Shown here piece after piece: positions 53,492-63,529 of a stretch of 64,000 bases of DNA. Made by a program: the position numbers and the translations under genes. The notes beneath the pieces are model-generated. The model worked only from the letters and a program-made list of their open reading frames with translations, had not been told where the DNA came from and searched no databases. Position 1 is the first letter of the stretch, and each line of letters opens with the position of its first letter. This stretch comes from Lutibacter sp. A64 (GTDB taxonomy: Bacteria; Bacteroidota; Bacteroidia; Flavobacteriales; Flavobacteriaceae): contig NZ_CP092487.1 of assembly GCF_022429565.1 (NCBI RefSeq), positions 2,560,001 through 2,624,000 of the forward strand, written 5' to 3'.

Positions 53492-53611
53492 ATGAAATCA
53501 TTAAAATCATTTTGGAAGAAAAATTCCATTTACTTTGTAGATATTTGGCAATATTTAATCATTATTCTAATTTTTATTATTGCAGGAATTATATATCTAA
53601 TAGTCAATTAA
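53492..53611 (+). CDS. Possible 39-residue single-helix membrane peptide
   Basis: An ATG at 53492 opens a 39-codon frame ending TAA at 53611: MKSLKSFWKKNSIYFVDIW, then a hydrophobic run (YLIIILIFIIAGIIYLIV) that would cross the membrane once with a basic cytoplasmic end. A near-consensus -7 (TATTTTTA) lies about 30 nt upstream. The rest of the 53282-53674 gap shows nothing else. It is too short to be sure by composition alone. Confidence 0.4.
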   Translation: MKSLKSFWKKNSIYFVDIWQYLIIILIFIIAGIIYLIVN

Positions 53612-53674
53612 AAGGTAAATATTTTTTTTCAGGTATTAAAGCAGCTAAACAAATTCTGTGTAACATAAACTCTT

Positions 53675-53881
53675 CTATTCAGAAGAAAATGCTAAAATAT
53701 CTGCTGGTTGACATTCTAATTCTTTACAAATTGCTTCTAAGGTAGAAAAACGTATTGCTTTTGCTTTACCAGATTTTAAAATAGAAAGATTTGCAGGTGT
53801 AATACCTATTTTTTCAGCCAACTCTATGCTTTTCATTTTTCTAGTGGCAAGCATTATGTCTAAATTTACAATAATAGGCAT
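53675..53881 (-). CDS. Small Xre/Cro-type HTH regulator (YozG-like)
   Basis: A 68-aa DNA-binding protein made of just one helix-turn-helix domain (MKSIELAEKIGITPANLSILKSGKAKAIRFSTLEAICKEL, about 16-55) and ending ADILAFSSE. It starts 2 nt after the stop of the DUF2975 gene. The pairing of a DUF2975 membrane protein with a tiny Xre regulator is widespread (YoaS/YozG in Bacillus), and its role is poorly known. It may control its own operon. Confidence 0.88.
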   Translation of the reverse strand: MPIIVNLDIMLATRKMKSIELAEKIGITPANLSILKSGKAKAIRFSTLEAICKELECQPADILAFSSE

Positions 53882-53883
53882 AC

Positions 53884-54390
53884 TTATATAGTTAGTTCGT
53901 TTTCTTCTTTTAACTTTTTTGACATTTTAAAGGTTTCACTTAAAATTATAAAGAAAAACCCTAAACAAAGCATTAATAAATTAGAGTTAAAACCAATTTC
54001 TAAATGTATTTCTTTTGAATATAAAAAATCATATATAAATGATAACGCTCCTGAGGCTATTGCAGATATAATTAATAAATACCCAATTTTATTAAAATTT
54101 TCAATAACAATTTCATCAAATATTTTTAGCCTTTGAAAACTACGAAGTATACTTTTAAACAAGTAAATGCAATAAATTAATAAAATATAAACAAGTAACA
54201 TTGCACTTAAAATAAATTTACTGATTAAACTTGTTTCAACAATCTCTAATCCATTTATTTTTATATTAAAAATACTGATATCATCGCTTATAAAAATAAA
54301 AACCGACATAAAAAGTATTAATGGAACAGAAAACATTGATAAGATCCATAAGATGTCTACAATTGTTTTTAATATGTTTAACTTTTTCAT
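53884..54390 (-). CDS. DUF2975 four-helix membrane protein
   Basis: A 168-aa membrane protein with four helices (about 10-32, 52-75, 97-119, 132-153) and a charged C-terminus. Length and helix spacing, with the DNA-binding partner immediately downstream, match DUF2975. The spacer between the first two helices is acidic. It probably modulates the HTH protein or acts as its sensor; no direct evidence is in the sequence. A -7 element lies 21 nt upstream. Confidence 0.82.
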   Translation of the reverse strand: MKKLNILKTIVDILWILSMFSVPLILFMSVFIFISDDISIFNIKINGLEIVETSLISKFILSAMLLVYILLIYCIYLFKSILRSFQRLKIFDEIVIENFNKIGYLLIISAIASGALSFIYDFLYSKEIHLEIGFNSNLLMLCLGFFFIILSETFKMSKKLKEENELTI

Positions 54391-54410
54391 ATTTAAATAA
54401 TTAATTTAAA

Positions 54411-54418
54411 CAAATATA
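54411..54418 (-). promoter_or_regulatory. Candidate -7 element of the DUF2975/HTH operon
   Basis: Minus strand reads TATATTTG (TAnnTTTG), 20 nt before the ATG at 54390. Confidence 0.4.
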
Positions 54419-54464
54419 ATGAAAATTATTGTTAAACGATAATATTTTATTTTAAAACAATAAA

Positions 54465-54492
54465 AAACCTGTTTTATTTCTAAAACAGGTTT
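54465..54492 (-). terminator. Terminator of the first SDH/FRD operon
   Basis: A 12-bp perfect stem (AAACCTGTTTTA / TAAAACAGGTTT), TTTC loop, T run on the minus strand, 36 nt after the sdhB stop. Confidence 0.8.
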
Positions 54493-54527
54493 CAATTGAA
54501 TTTCTATATTTTAAGTTCTAAATAATA

Positions 54528-55268
54528 CTATATACTAGCTTTTAAATATTCACGATTCATACGTGCAATATTATCTAGTGAAATTCCTTTAGGACATTCC
54601 ACTTCACAAGCTCCAGTATTGGTACAGTTACCAAATCCTTCAGCATCCATTTGAGCTACCATATTTCTAACACGGTCAGCAGCTTCAACTCTACCTTGTG
54701 GTAATAATGCAAACTGAGATACTTTTGCAGAAACAAATAGCATAGCACTTGAGTTTTTACAACTTGCAACACAAGCTCCACAACCAATACAAGCAGCAGC
54801 ATCCATAGATAAATCTGCATTGTGTTTAGAAATTGGAATTGCATTTGCGTCTTGTGTATTTCCTGAAGTGTTTACTGATATATAACCACCTGCTTGTTGT
54901 ATACGTTCAAAAGCATTACGATCTACAATTAAATCTTTAATTACAGGGAATGCTTTCGCTCTCCAAGGCTCAATATAGATTGTATCACCATCTTTAAAAG
55001 TTCTCATATGTAACTGACAAGTTGTAATACCTCTATCTGGACCGTGAGGTTCTCCATTAATATGCAAAGAACACATTCCACAAATACCTTCTCTACAATC
55101 GTGATCAAAAGCAATTGGAACTTCATTTTTTGCAACTAAGCTTTCATTCAAAACGTCCATCATTTCTAAAAACGACATATGTTCTGAAATATCGGTAACT
55201 TTATATTCGACCATTTGACCTTTCTCTTGAGGTCCTTTTTGTCTCCAAATTTTTAACGTTAAATCCAT
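54528..55268 (-). CDS. sdhB: Succinate dehydrogenase/fumarate reductase iron-sulfur subunit (operon 1)
   Basis: A 246-aa SdhB/FrdB. 2Fe-2S ligands are Cys58, Cys63, Cys66 and Cys84 ([13 protein letters not shown]). The 4Fe-4S and 3Fe-4S ligands are in [11 protein letters not shown] (Cys160-170) and [11 protein letters not shown] (Cys215-225) with CP. It relays electrons between the flavoprotein and the quinone site in SdhC. It is the last gene of a C-A-B operon, 10 nt after sdhA. The Bacteroidota complex has one five-helix membrane subunit and uses menaquinone. Confidence 0.96.
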   Translation of the reverse strand: MDLTLKIWRQKGPQEKGQMVEYKVTDISEHMSFLEMMDVLNESLVAKNEVPIAFDHDCREGICGMCSLHINGEPHGPDRGITTCQLHMRTFKDGDTIYIEPWRAKAFPVIKDLIVDRNAFERIQQAGGYISVNTSGNTQDANAIPISKHNADLSMDAAACIGCGACVASCKNSSAMLFVSAKVSQFALLPQGRVEAADRVRNMVAQMDAEGFGNCTNTGACEVECPKGISLDNIARMNREYLKASI

Positions 55269-55278
55269 AATGTCTTTT

Positions 55279-57282
55279 TTATTTGTATGAACGAGTTTTT
55301 AATTCGATATCTTTAAATTCTAATTGTTCTTTGTGTAAAATTGCTTCACTAGGTTTTCCGGTATACTCCCAAGCTGCTACATACGCATAATTTTCATCAT
55401 CACGCAATGCTTCACCATCTTCAGTAACATATTCTTCACGGAAATGACCTCCACAAGATTCATTTCTTTCTAAAGCATCTTTTGCAAATAATTCACCTAA
55501 TTCTAAAAAGTCAGCTACTCTACCAGCTTTTTCAAGCTCAACATTCATTTCGTTTAATTCTCCAGGAACTTTTACATTTTTCCAGAAATCTTCACGAATC
55601 TCTTGAATTTCTTTAATAGCTTCTTTTAAGTTTTTCTCATTACGAGCCATTCCTACTTTATTCCACATAACTAAACCAAGTTTTTTGTGGTAGTAATCTA
55701 CAGAATGAGTTCCTTTATTATTGATAAAGAATTCTAATCTTTCTTGTGCCTGTTTTTCAGCTTCATCAAATTCTTTAGTATCTGTTGGAATTTTTCCTGT
55801 TCTAATATCTTTTGATAAATAAGCTCCAATTGTATAAGGTAATACAAAATAACCATCAGCTAAACCTTGCATTAAAGCTGAAGCTCCTAAACGGTTAGCG
55901 CCGTGATCAGAGAAGTTAGCTTCACCAATACAATATAAACCGTCAACAGTTGTCATTAAATTATAATCAACCCAAACACCACCCATTGTGTAGTGTGTTG
56001 CTGGATAAATCATCATAGGAGTTTTGTATGGATTGTCATCAACAATTTTCTCATACATTTGGAACAAGTTTCCATATTTTTCTTCAATAACAGCTTCTCC
56101 TAATTCTGTAATTTTTTCTTTAGAAGGATTTGATATTCCATGTATTTTTGCTTGTTCAGATCCGTAACGGTGAATTGCAGATGCAAAATCTAAATAAACA
56201 GCCTCTCCTGTTGCATTTACACCATAACCAGCATCACAACGTTCTTTAGCGGCTCTTGACGCAACATCACGTGGTACTAAGTTTCCGTAGGCAGGATATC
56301 TTCTTTCTAAATAGTAATCTCTATCTTCTTCAGCTATTTCTGTAGGTTTTAATTTACCTTGTTGAATTGCTTTTGCATCTTCAATTTTTGCAGGAACCCA
56401 AATTCTACCATCATTACGCAATGATTCTGACATTAACGTTAATTTAGATTGGTAATCTCCTGAACGTGGAATACACGTTGGGTGAATTTGTGTCATACAA
56501 GGATTTGCGAAAAACGCTCCCTTTTTATGAACTTTCCAAGCTGCCGTAGCATTAGAACCCATTGCATTAGTTGATAAGAAATAAACATTTCCATAACCTC
56601 CTGTTGCAATAACTACTGCGTGAGCTGAATGGCGTTCAAGTTCTCCTGTAATTAAATTACGTGCAATAATTCCTCTTGCTTTTCCGTCAATTTTTACAAC
56701 GTCTAACATTTCGTGACGATTGAACATCTCAATTTTTCCACGAGCAATTTGACGGTTCATTGCAGAATAACAACCTAATAATAATTGTTGTCCTGTTTGT
56801 CCTTTAGCGTAAAATGTTCTTGATACTAATACACCTCCAAATGAACGATTATCTAACAGCCCACCATAATCACGTGCAAAAGGAACCCCTTGAGCTACAC
56901 ATTGATCTATAATAGCTCCAGATACTTCAGCTAAACGGTAAACATTAGCTTCACGTGAGCGATAATCTCCTCCTTTTACAGTATCATAAAATAAACGATA
57001 GTTAGAATCACCATCATTTTGATAATTTTTTGCTGCGTTAATTCCCCCTTGTGCTGCAATTGAATGCGCTCTACGTGGAGAATCTTGGTAAGCAAAAGCT
57101 TTTACGTTATATCCTAATTCTGCTAACGAAGCTGCTGCAGAACCTCCTGCTAAACCAGTTCCAACAACTATAATATCAATATTACGTTTGTTAGCTGGAT
57201 TTACAAGATCTATATTTTCTTTATAAGTTGTCCACTTATCTTTAATTGGACCTTCTGGTACTCTTGAATTTAAAGTAGTCAT
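55279..57282 (-). CDS. sdhA: Succinate dehydrogenase/fumarate reductase flavoprotein (operon 1)
   Basis: A 667-aa flavoprotein. The dinucleotide fold is [19 protein letters not shown] (39-57) and FAD should be linked covalently to His73 ([11 protein letters not shown]). Active-site segments are [31 protein letters not shown] and [17 protein letters not shown], with [14 protein letters not shown] binding the adenine. It interconverts succinate and fumarate. It sits 12 nt after sdhC. A second, about 30 residues shorter paralogue is encoded at 58858. Confidence 0.97.
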   Translation of the reverse strand: MTTLNSRVPEGPIKDKWTTYKENIDLVNPANKRNIDIIVVGTGLAGGSAAASLAELGYNVKAFAYQDSPRRAHSIAAQGGINAAKNYQNDGDSNYRLFYDTVKGGDYRSREANVYRLAEVSGAIIDQCVAQGVPFARDYGGLLDNRSFGGVLVSRTFYAKGQTGQQLLLGCYSAMNRQIARGKIEMFNRHEMLDVVKIDGKARGIIARNLITGELERHSAHAVVIATGGYGNVYFLSTNAMGSNATAAWKVHKKGAFFANPCMTQIHPTCIPRSGDYQSKLTLMSESLRNDGRIWVPAKIEDAKAIQQGKLKPTEIAEEDRDYYLERRYPAYGNLVPRDVASRAAKERCDAGYGVNATGEAVYLDFASAIHRYGSEQAKIHGISNPSKEKITELGEAVIEEKYGNLFQMYEKIVDDNPYKTPMMIYPATHYTMGGVWVDYNLMTTVDGLYCIGEANFSDHGANRLGASALMQGLADGYFVLPYTIGAYLSKDIRTGKIPTDTKEFDEAEKQAQERLEFFINNKGTHSVDYYHKKLGLVMWNKVGMARNEKNLKEAIKEIQEIREDFWKNVKVPGELNEMNVELEKAGRVADFLELGELFAKDALERNESCGGHFREEYVTEDGEALRDDENYAYVAAWEYTGKPSEAILHKEQLEFKDIELKTRSYK

Positions 57283-57294
57283 ATTCTCTTAAGA

Positions 57295-57972
57295 TTAATG
57301 GTTAAAATGGTGAAATAAAGCAATTATAATAAATCCTAAAGGAACTACTATTGAATAGATAACACCTAAATTCTTAACACATTTTGTGTATTTATTATTA
57401 AAACCCATTGATTGAAAAGCCGATTGAAATCCGTGTGCTAAATGCAAGCCTAAAAAAATGAATGCAACCACATACGCAGCAACCCTCCAAACTGGCACAA
57501 ACTTGTGTTGTAACTCTTCGAAATAACGATAACCTTCTTCTCCAGGAAGTACACCACTCATATCACCTAAAATATATTTGGTGTTAATTTCTGGAATCCA
57601 AAAATCAATAAAATGTAAAACAATAAATGCCAAAATTGTTGCACCGCTGTAAATCATAGTTCTTGACACCCAAGAAGAAGTTGCAGCACCATTAAATTTC
57701 GCATATTTAACATTTCTAGCACGTTTATTTCTAATTTCTAAAATGAACCCCATTACAAAGTGAAATACCACTCCAAAAATCAATATAGGTTGCATAGCAA
57801 ACTGTATTAAAGGATTGGTACCCATAAAGTGCGATAAATCATTAAAAAGATCTGCACTAAATAACGAAGTAACATTTACTGCTAAATGAATAATTAGAAA
57901 AATAATTAAGAAAAGCGCCGACAATGCCATAGCCACTTTTCTTGCAATTGATGAAGATATAAATCCGCCCAT
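57295..57972 (-). CDS. sdhC: Succinate dehydrogenase/fumarate reductase cytochrome b subunit (operon 1)
   Basis: A 225-aa membrane anchor with five helices and heme-ligand-type His in the helices (IIHLAVNVTSLF, DLSHFMG, VVFHFVMGF, VLHFIDFW, GLHLAHGFQSAFQSMG). The start at 57972 (MGGFISSSIARKVAM) is chosen because the -7 element at 57996-58003 puts the transcript start after the longer frame's ATG at 58029. It is the first gene of operon 1. The five-helix diheme type with no SdhD is usual for menaquinone-linked complexes. Confidence 0.94.
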   Translation of the reverse strand: MGGFISSSIARKVAMALSALFLIIFLIIHLAVNVTSLFSADLFNDLSHFMGTNPLIQFAMQPILIFGVVFHFVMGFILEIRNKRARNVKYAKFNGAATSSWVSRTMIYSGATILAFIVLHFIDFWIPEINTKYILGDMSGVLPGEEGYRYFEELQHKFVPVWRVAAYVVAFIFLGLHLAHGFQSAFQSMGFNNKYTKCVKNLGVIYSIVVPLGFIIIALFHHFNH

Positions 57973-57995
57973 TTTTATTAAATTTTTATAAGTTG

Positions 57996-58003
57996 CAAAT
58001 ATA
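57996..58003 (-). promoter_or_regulatory. Candidate -7 element of SDH/FRD operon 1
   Basis: Minus strand reads TATATTTG (TAnnTTTG), 23 nt before the ATG at 57972. It decides that start over the one at 58029. No equivalent full match was seen for the divergent operon 2. Confidence 0.5.
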
Positions 58004-58164
58004 CTATTTCCTTTGATTTTATAAAACACAAATCAGTCTTCTTTACTTATTTAGAACAAGTATAAATAACTTATACTCTTTAAAATATGACAAATATCAG
58101 GTTTAATTTTACCATGTTATTCTATTTTAAAAACTAAATTTAAACCTATTAAAAAATAAGTCTT

Positions 58165-58851
58165 ATGGCTATTAAAAAAGGATTATTTAATACATCTATT
58201 GCACGTAAAAACTTAATGGCTCTCACAGGGCTATTTATGCTATTTTTTCTTACAATTCATTTAATAGGAAATCTAATTTTAATAATACCTGACTCCTATT
58301 TCCCTATTGAGTTTTGGGATAATGTTGCTAACCCACATGACATGTACAATGCATACTCTCATTTTCTAGTACATTTTTGGCCAGTAACTGTTATTGCATG
58401 GGTATTATACGCTACAATTGTTATTCATGTAATTGATGCGCTACTAATTACCATTAAAAATAAACAATCTAACGGCGAAAAATATCAAGTAATCGACAAT
58501 TCAACAAGTACTTGGTACTCTAGAAATATGGGTGCTTTAGGAACAATTATTGGAATATTTATTGTTATTCACATGGCTCAATTTTGGCTACAATACAAAG
58601 TATTAAAAATTGAAGATGATTTATACAATTTGGTTGTTGTTACATTTAAAGTTTGGTGGTATGTACTTATTTATGAAATTGGAATTATAGCACTGGGTTT
58701 TCATTTAGCTCATGGAATTGTAAGCGCCCATAAATCATTAGGGATTTACTCAAATAAAATAATAAATATAATTAAAATAATAGCACTCTATTTTACTCTT
58801 ACTATGACTATTTTATACGCAATTATTCCAATTATTATTTACTTCAAATAA
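58165..58851 (+). CDS. SDH/FRD cytochrome b subunit (operon 2)
   Basis: A 228-aa paralogue of SdhC with five helices. The shared start is KKGLFNTSIARKNLMALTGLFML. His residues are kept in equivalent helices (LTIHLIGNLIL, AYSHFLVH, IVIHVIDAL, FIVIHMAQFW, GFHLAHGIVSAHKSLG), so two hemes are likely. The loop after helix 1 is longer than in operon 1 (PDSYFPIEFWDNVANPHDMYN). It is the first gene of a second complete C-A-B set, divergent from the first across 192 bp. Confidence 0.93.
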   Translation: MAIKKGLFNTSIARKNLMALTGLFMLFFLTIHLIGNLILIIPDSYFPIEFWDNVANPHDMYNAYSHFLVHFWPVTVIAWVLYATIVIHVIDALLITIKNKQSNGEKYQVIDNSTSTWYSRNMGALGTIIGIFIVIHMAQFWLQYKVLKIEDDLYNLVVVTFKVWWYVLIYEIGIIALGFHLAHGIVSAHKSLGIYSNKIINIIKIIALYFTLTMTILYAIIPIIIYFK

Positions 58852-58857
58852 AAGCAT

Positions 58858-60771
58858 ATGGCTCTCAACGCAAAAATACCTGAAGGACCTTTAAAAGATA
58901 AATGGCAAAACTACCTTGCTACAACACGAATTATAAATCCCTCTAATCGAAAAAAATTAGATATAATTGTTGTAGGTGGTGGATTAGCTGGAGGCGGCTC
59001 AGCAGCTTCACTTGCCGAATTAGGCTACAATGTAAAAGTATTCTTTTTTCAAGATTCTGCAAGAAGATCACATTCGGTAGCCGCCCAAGGAGGTGTAAAT
59101 GCCGCTAAAAACTATAAAAACGATAGCGATAATGTATACCGAATGTTTTACGACACTATTAAAGGAGGTGATTTTAGATCTCGTGAAGCAAATACATACA
59201 GAATGGCTGAAGTTTCAGCAAAATTAATAGATCATATGGTAGCGCAAGGTGTTCCTTTTGGACGCGAATACAGTGGCTACTTAAGCAATAGATCCTTTGG
59301 TGGCGTATTGGTTTCAAGAACATTTTATGCACGAGGTCAAACTGGACAACAGTTATTATTAGCAACTTACCAAGCTATGATGAAACAAATTAAAGTTGGT
59401 AAATTAACACAGTATAATAGACATGAAGTTTTAGACCTTGTATTAATTAATGGAAAAGCACGTGGCGTTATTGTTAGAAATTTAGTTACTGGCAAAATAG
59501 AACGCCATGCTGCACATGCAATTGTATTTGGAACGGGTGGCTTTGGTAAAATTTTTTATTTATCAACCTTAGCTATGAATTCAAATGGCTCAGCTATTTG
59601 GCGCGCTCATAAAAAAGGTGCTTATTTTGCAAATCCTTCATGGACTCAAATTCATCCAACCGCATTACCGCAATCGGGCGAACATCAATCTAAACTAACT
59701 TTAATGTCAGAATCTTTACGTAATGATGGTAGAATTTGGGTACCAAAAAATAAAGATGAAAAACGACCTCCTGTTCAAATTCCAGAGGAAGACAGAGATT
59801 ATTATTTAGAAAGACGCTATCCTGCTTTTGGAAATTTAGTCCCTCGAGATGTTGCTTCACGCGCAGCTAAAGAAAGAATAGATGCTGGTTACGGTGTTGG
59901 TCCATTAAAAAATGCTGTATATCTTGATTTTAAAACAGCCATTGAAAAATTAGGTAAAACAACTATAAAAGAGCGCTATGGAAATCTTTTTACAATGTAC
60001 GAAAAAATTACAGCCATAAATGCATACAAAGAACCTATGAAAATTTCGCCTGCTGCACATTTCTCTATGGGAGGTTTATGGGTTGATTATGAATTACAAA
60101 CTACAATTCCAGGCTTGTTTGCTGTTGGTGAAGCTAATTTTGCAGATCACGGAGCAAACAGATTAGGAGCCAATTCTCTTTTACAAGCTTCAGTAGATGG
60201 TAATTTTATTTTACCTAATACTATTTCTAATTTCTTAACAGATGATATTAGAACTGGAAAAATTTCAACCAATACTCCCGAATTTGAAGAAGCTGAAAAC
60301 GCCGTTAAAACTCAAATTAAAAAACTATTAGCAATTAAAGGAACTACAGCTATTGATAAAATTCATAGACGCTTAGGTAAAATTATGTTTAAAGAAGTTG
60401 CAATGTCTAGATCTGAAAAAGGATTGATTTGGGCAATTGAAGAAATTCAAAAATTACGAAAAGAATTTTGGGAAAATGCCGCTATTCCGGGTAATGAAAA
60501 CGGCCCTAATTCCGAACTAGAAAAAGCCGGTCGTTTAGCCGACTATTTAGAAATGGCTGAACTAATGGCTGTTGATGCCTTAAACAGAAAAGAGAGTTGT
60601 GGCGCACACTTTAGAGAAGACTACCAAACTGAAGATGGAGAAGCCTTACGAGACGATGAAAATTATATGTTTTCTTCAGCCTGGGAATGGTTACAAAATA
60701 ATGATTGGAAATTACATAAAGAACCTTTAGAATTTACTGAAGTTAAACCAACAGTACGATCCTACAAATAA
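58858..60771 (+). CDS. SDH/FRD flavoprotein subunit (operon 2)
   Basis: A 637-aa paralogue of SdhA. It keeps the nucleotide fold ([19 protein letters not shown]), the FAD-linking His72 ([11 protein letters not shown]), the substrate segments ([33 protein letters not shown]) and [14 protein letters not shown]. It is shorter than the operon 1 protein mainly in two places: after IWVP, and in the helical part around [18 protein letters not shown]. Nothing indicates inactivation. Whether it is tuned for fumarate reduction or succinate oxidation cannot be read directly. Spacing to its neighbours is 6 and 7 nt. Confidence 0.95.
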   Translation: MALNAKIPEGPLKDKWQNYLATTRIINPSNRKKLDIIVVGGGLAGGGSAASLAELGYNVKVFFFQDSARRSHSVAAQGGVNAAKNYKNDSDNVYRMFYDTIKGGDFRSREANTYRMAEVSAKLIDHMVAQGVPFGREYSGYLSNRSFGGVLVSRTFYARGQTGQQLLLATYQAMMKQIKVGKLTQYNRHEVLDLVLINGKARGVIVRNLVTGKIERHAAHAIVFGTGGFGKIFYLSTLAMNSNGSAIWRAHKKGAYFANPSWTQIHPTALPQSGEHQSKLTLMSESLRNDGRIWVPKNKDEKRPPVQIPEEDRDYYLERRYPAFGNLVPRDVASRAAKERIDAGYGVGPLKNAVYLDFKTAIEKLGKTTIKERYGNLFTMYEKITAINAYKEPMKISPAAHFSMGGLWVDYELQTTIPGLFAVGEANFADHGANRLGANSLLQASVDGNFILPNTISNFLTDDIRTGKISTNTPEFEEAENAVKTQIKKLLAIKGTTAIDKIHRRLGKIMFKEVAMSRSEKGLIWAIEEIQKLRKEFWENAAIPGNENGPNSELEKAGRLADYLEMAELMAVDALNRKESCGAHFREDYQTEDGEALRDDENYMFSSAWEWLQNNDWKLHKEPLEFTEVKPTVRSYK

Positions 60772-60778
60772 CAAAATT

Positions 60779-61525
60779 ATGAAATTGACTCTTAAAATAT
60801 GGCGACAAGAAAATGCCAATTCAAAAGGAAAATTAGTAACCTATAAATTAACTGATTTAAGTTCTGACAGTTCCTTTTTAGAAATGTTAGATGTACTTAA
60901 TGAACAACTAGCTGAAAAAGGCGAACCTGTTATTGAATTTGACCATGATTGTCGTGAAGGAATTTGTGGGCAGTGCTCTTTAGTTATAAATGGAAAAGCA
61001 CACGGCCCTGAAGAACATTACACAACTTGCCAAACACACTTACGCTCTTTTAATGATGGAGATGTTATAACTATCGAGCCTTTTAGAGCTAATTCATTCC
61101 CTGTTATCAAAGATTTAAAAGTTGATAGAACTTCTATGGACAAAATCATACAAGCGGGTGGTTATATTTCTTCATTTACAGGAATGGCTCCCGAAGCAAA
61201 TACGATTCCAATTCACCACAATATAGCTGAAAGTGCCTTTGATAGCGCCGCTTGTATTGGATGTGGTGCTTGTGTAGCAACGTGTAAAAATTCTTCAGCA
61301 GCGTTATTTGTTGCAGCTAAAGTAGCACATTTAGCTAAATTACCACAAGGAAAATTAGAACGTGCAGAACGTGTATTATTTATGGTAAACGCTCACGATG
61401 AAGAAGGTTTTGGTAGCTGTACACATATTGGAGCCTGCGCAATGGTTTGCCCCCAAAATGTACAATTATTAGATATTGCACGTATGAATTTTGAATACAA
61501 TAGAGCTAAGTGTTATAGCAAATAA
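60779..61525 (+). CDS. SDH/FRD iron-sulfur subunit (operon 2)
   Basis: A 248-aa paralogue of SdhB with all cluster ligands: [10 protein letters not shown] (Cys58, 63, 66), TTC (Cys84), [11 protein letters not shown], and CTHIGACAMVCPQ. Compared with operon 1, the third-cluster region reads GACAMVCPQNV instead of [11 protein letters not shown], a less acidic setting that might shift redox potential. It is the last gene of operon 2. A degenerate inverted-repeat element lies between it and the convergent fucosidase gene. Confidence 0.95.
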   Translation: MKLTLKIWRQENANSKGKLVTYKLTDLSSDSSFLEMLDVLNEQLAEKGEPVIEFDHDCREGICGQCSLVINGKAHGPEEHYTTCQTHLRSFNDGDVITIEPFRANSFPVIKDLKVDRTSMDKIIQAGGYISSFTGMAPEANTIPIHHNIAESAFDSAACIGCGACVATCKNSSAALFVAAKVAHLAKLPQGKLERAERVLFMVNAHDEEGFGSCTHIGACAMVCPQNVQLLDIARMNFEYNRAKCYSK

Positions 61526-61552
61526 GTGTTTTCTATATCATTATTCTAAAAT

Positions 61553-61638
61553 AAAAAGACTTTCTAAAAACTAGCAAATTAAAACAATAACTAAACAAAT
61601 ACTAAGTTTTACAAACTATAACTTTTAGACAGTTTCTT
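61553..61638. repeat. Inverted-repeat element between convergent genes (copy 2)
   Basis: Imperfect arms: 61553-61570 (core AGACTTTCTAAAA) and 61622-61638 (CTTTTAGACAGTTTCTT), about 13 of 17 positions pairing. The right arm is the same sequence as in the element at 15816-16006 (TTTTAGACAGT), and both elements sit just beyond the 3' end of a minus-strand gene. The AT-rich interior (about 50 nt) has no other signal. Confidence 0.5.
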
Positions 61639-61642
61639 AACG

Positions 61643-63439
61643 TTAATTGCTAATTTCAAAAGTCCAAGCGTCAAAAGAAGGTAATTCGCTAAAAGTAATT
61701 TTAGAAGTATTTATATGCATTTTTCCATCCTCGTACTTCCAATCCAAATCTTTATCAACTCCTAACAATTTAACTTTTGAATTTTTCCCAGGATTTGGAA
61801 TTGTTAAAACCAATTCATTATCAGGCCATTCAAAACTAATTGCGTAAATATTATTATTGTTTTGCGTATAACACAAATAAGTCTTCATAGAACTATATAC
61901 ACCTATAAGACCTGGTTTTGTTTGTTCTTTATCTTGAAAAAGATTTGCCGCTGGTACAATTTCTTTTAAACGATTTTTAGCTGACCAATACATTGAAATT
62001 TCAGCATTTTGCTTGTTTTCTTTGTATTTTATATGAATAGGACATGCAATACCTTTTTTAAGTGTTATAGAACCATCTTTTGAAGCTCCTGTATTTGCCC
62101 CCATAACTTCGGCTTCATTTGCAGTAATTGTATTATTCTGATTTACAACCAATTTATTATCAATAAAAACAGCAGCTTCATCATCTGCCTTTACTTCAAA
62201 AGTATATTTTCCATTTTCAGGTACTACAATAAAACCATTCCACTCAACATTAAAATTATCTTCTTTTACACCTTTTATTGGAGCATTTCTCACCCAATTA
62301 AAGTTAATATTTTTATCAACTCTTTTTTTATACGTTCGTTTTTCTTCTTCTGTTACTTGAAAAGGTTTAGAACCATAAATAGCAGCTCCGTTAATTTTTA
62401 ACCAAGCACCTAATTGCATTAATCTTTCTTGTTGAATCATTGGAATTTGACCATCGGATCTTGGCCCTACATTTAAAATCATTCCACCACCATTTGCAAC
62501 TGTTTGCACAAAGCGTGTAATTAAATCCTTTGAAGTTCCATAAGCCGCTAAATCTTCGTTTCTATTTAAACCAAAAGAGCGTCCAATTCCTCTAACCTCA
62601 GCCCAAGGTCTATCTGTTACCTTTATTCCGGCACTATATTCTGGAGTTAAAAACCCAACATCAATACCATGCCCCCATCTATTATTTACAATTGCATCTT
62701 TACCTACCAAATTATAATACCAATTAATCAATTCTGCCGAATGCCATTGTTTAGCTGTGTTATACCATTCTCCATCTGTAAAAATTAACGATGGTTTATA
62801 TGTACTTACCAATTCTTTAAATTGTGGAATCATATATTTTTCAACATATTGACCAATACTATCATGTGGATCTTTATACCAACGGTGTAATGGGTGGTTC
62901 CACTCTGGAAGCGAATAATACAATCCCATTTTTAAATTGGTTTTACGAACTGCATTTGTAAGTTCTCCTACAATATCTCTTTTAGGGCCTGTATCTACAC
63001 TATTCCAATTTCTACTATATTTACTTGGCCATAAAGCATATCCATCGTGATGTTTTGTTACCAGAACTACATATTTTGCTCCTGCATTTTCAAATAGTTC
63101 TGCCCATTCTGAAGGATTAAATAATTCTGCTTTAAAATAATTTGTTAAATCGTTGTATTTAAAATCTTCTCCATATACTTTTTTTACAAAATTTGTTCTT
63201 AAAGAATCTTTTAATTGTAAACCTCTTAAAAACCACTCGGCATAAGATTCTTTACCTCCATAAGCTGGAACAGAATATAAGCCCCAGTGTACAAAAATAC
63301 CCAATTTTGCATTGTTAAACCACGCTGGAGTTTCACGATTATTTATTGCGTCAATAAGTTCTTTTTCTGTTTTTTCTTGTGCATTTACAGTAAGATTCAA
63401 CAAAAAAACTGTGCAAAAAAGGTAAATTATTTTCCTCAT
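61643..63439 (-). CDS. GH29 alpha-L-fucosidase with PA14-like domain
   Basis: A 598-aa secreted glycoside hydrolase with signal peptide (ending VNAQ, residue 20). The GH29 barrel starts AWFNNAKLGIFVHWGLYSVPAY (about 39-60) and contains VLVTKHHDGYALWPSKYS and MGLYYSLPEW; the nucleophile is Asp222 in LIFTDGEW. Residues about 370-475 look like a PA14-type domain (NGKYTFEVKADDEAAVFIDNKLVVN), probably for sugar binding. The C-terminal about 90 residues form a beta-sandwich. It releases L-fucose from glycans, for example algal polysaccharides. It has its own promoter and is not adjacent to SusCD genes here. Confidence 0.92.
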   Translation of the reverse strand: MRKIIYLFCTVFLLNLTVNAQEKTEKELIDAINNRETPAWFNNAKLGIFVHWGLYSVPAYGGKESYAEWFLRGLQLKDSLRTNFVKKVYGEDFKYNDLTNYFKAELFNPSEWAELFENAGAKYVVLVTKHHDGYALWPSKYSRNWNSVDTGPKRDIVGELTNAVRKTNLKMGLYYSLPEWNHPLHRWYKDPHDSIGQYVEKYMIPQFKELVSTYKPSLIFTDGEWYNTAKQWHSAELINWYYNLVGKDAIVNNRWGHGIDVGFLTPEYSAGIKVTDRPWAEVRGIGRSFGLNRNEDLAAYGTSKDLITRFVQTVANGGGMILNVGPRSDGQIPMIQQERLMQLGAWLKINGAAIYGSKPFQVTEEEKRTYKKRVDKNINFNWVRNAPIKGVKEDNFNVEWNGFIVVPENGKYTFEVKADDEAAVFIDNKLVVNQNNTITANEAEVMGANTGASKDGSITLKKGIACPIHIKYKENKQNAEISMYWSAKNRLKEIVPAANLFQDKEQTKPGLIGVYSSMKTYLCYTQNNNNIYAISFEWPDNELVLTIPNPGKNSKVKLLGVDKDLDWKYEDGKMHINTSKITFSELPSFDAWTFEISN

Positions 63440-63470
63440 TATTTTCTTTTAAATTTAAATAAGACTACTT

Positions 63471-63478
63471 CAAATCTA
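63471..63478 (-). promoter_or_regulatory. Candidate -7 element of the fucosidase gene
   Basis: Minus strand reads TAGATTTG (TAnnTTTG), 31 nt before the ATG at 63439. Confidence 0.4.
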
Positions 63479-63529
63479 TTATATAAAACACATTTAAAAA
63501 ACTACTTTTAAATATGCAATTACAATTAT

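Noticed and set aside
53512-53745. 77-aa plus-strand frame overlapping the HTH gene.
   Set aside because: It overlaps the 3' end of the HTH gene and runs in another frame of the 39-residue peptide; composition is not protein-like.
57973-58029. Longer N-terminus of SdhC in operon 1.
   Set aside because: The -7 element at 57996-58003 lies inside this extension, so the mRNA would not contain the earlier ATG; the MGGF start also matches the paralogue.
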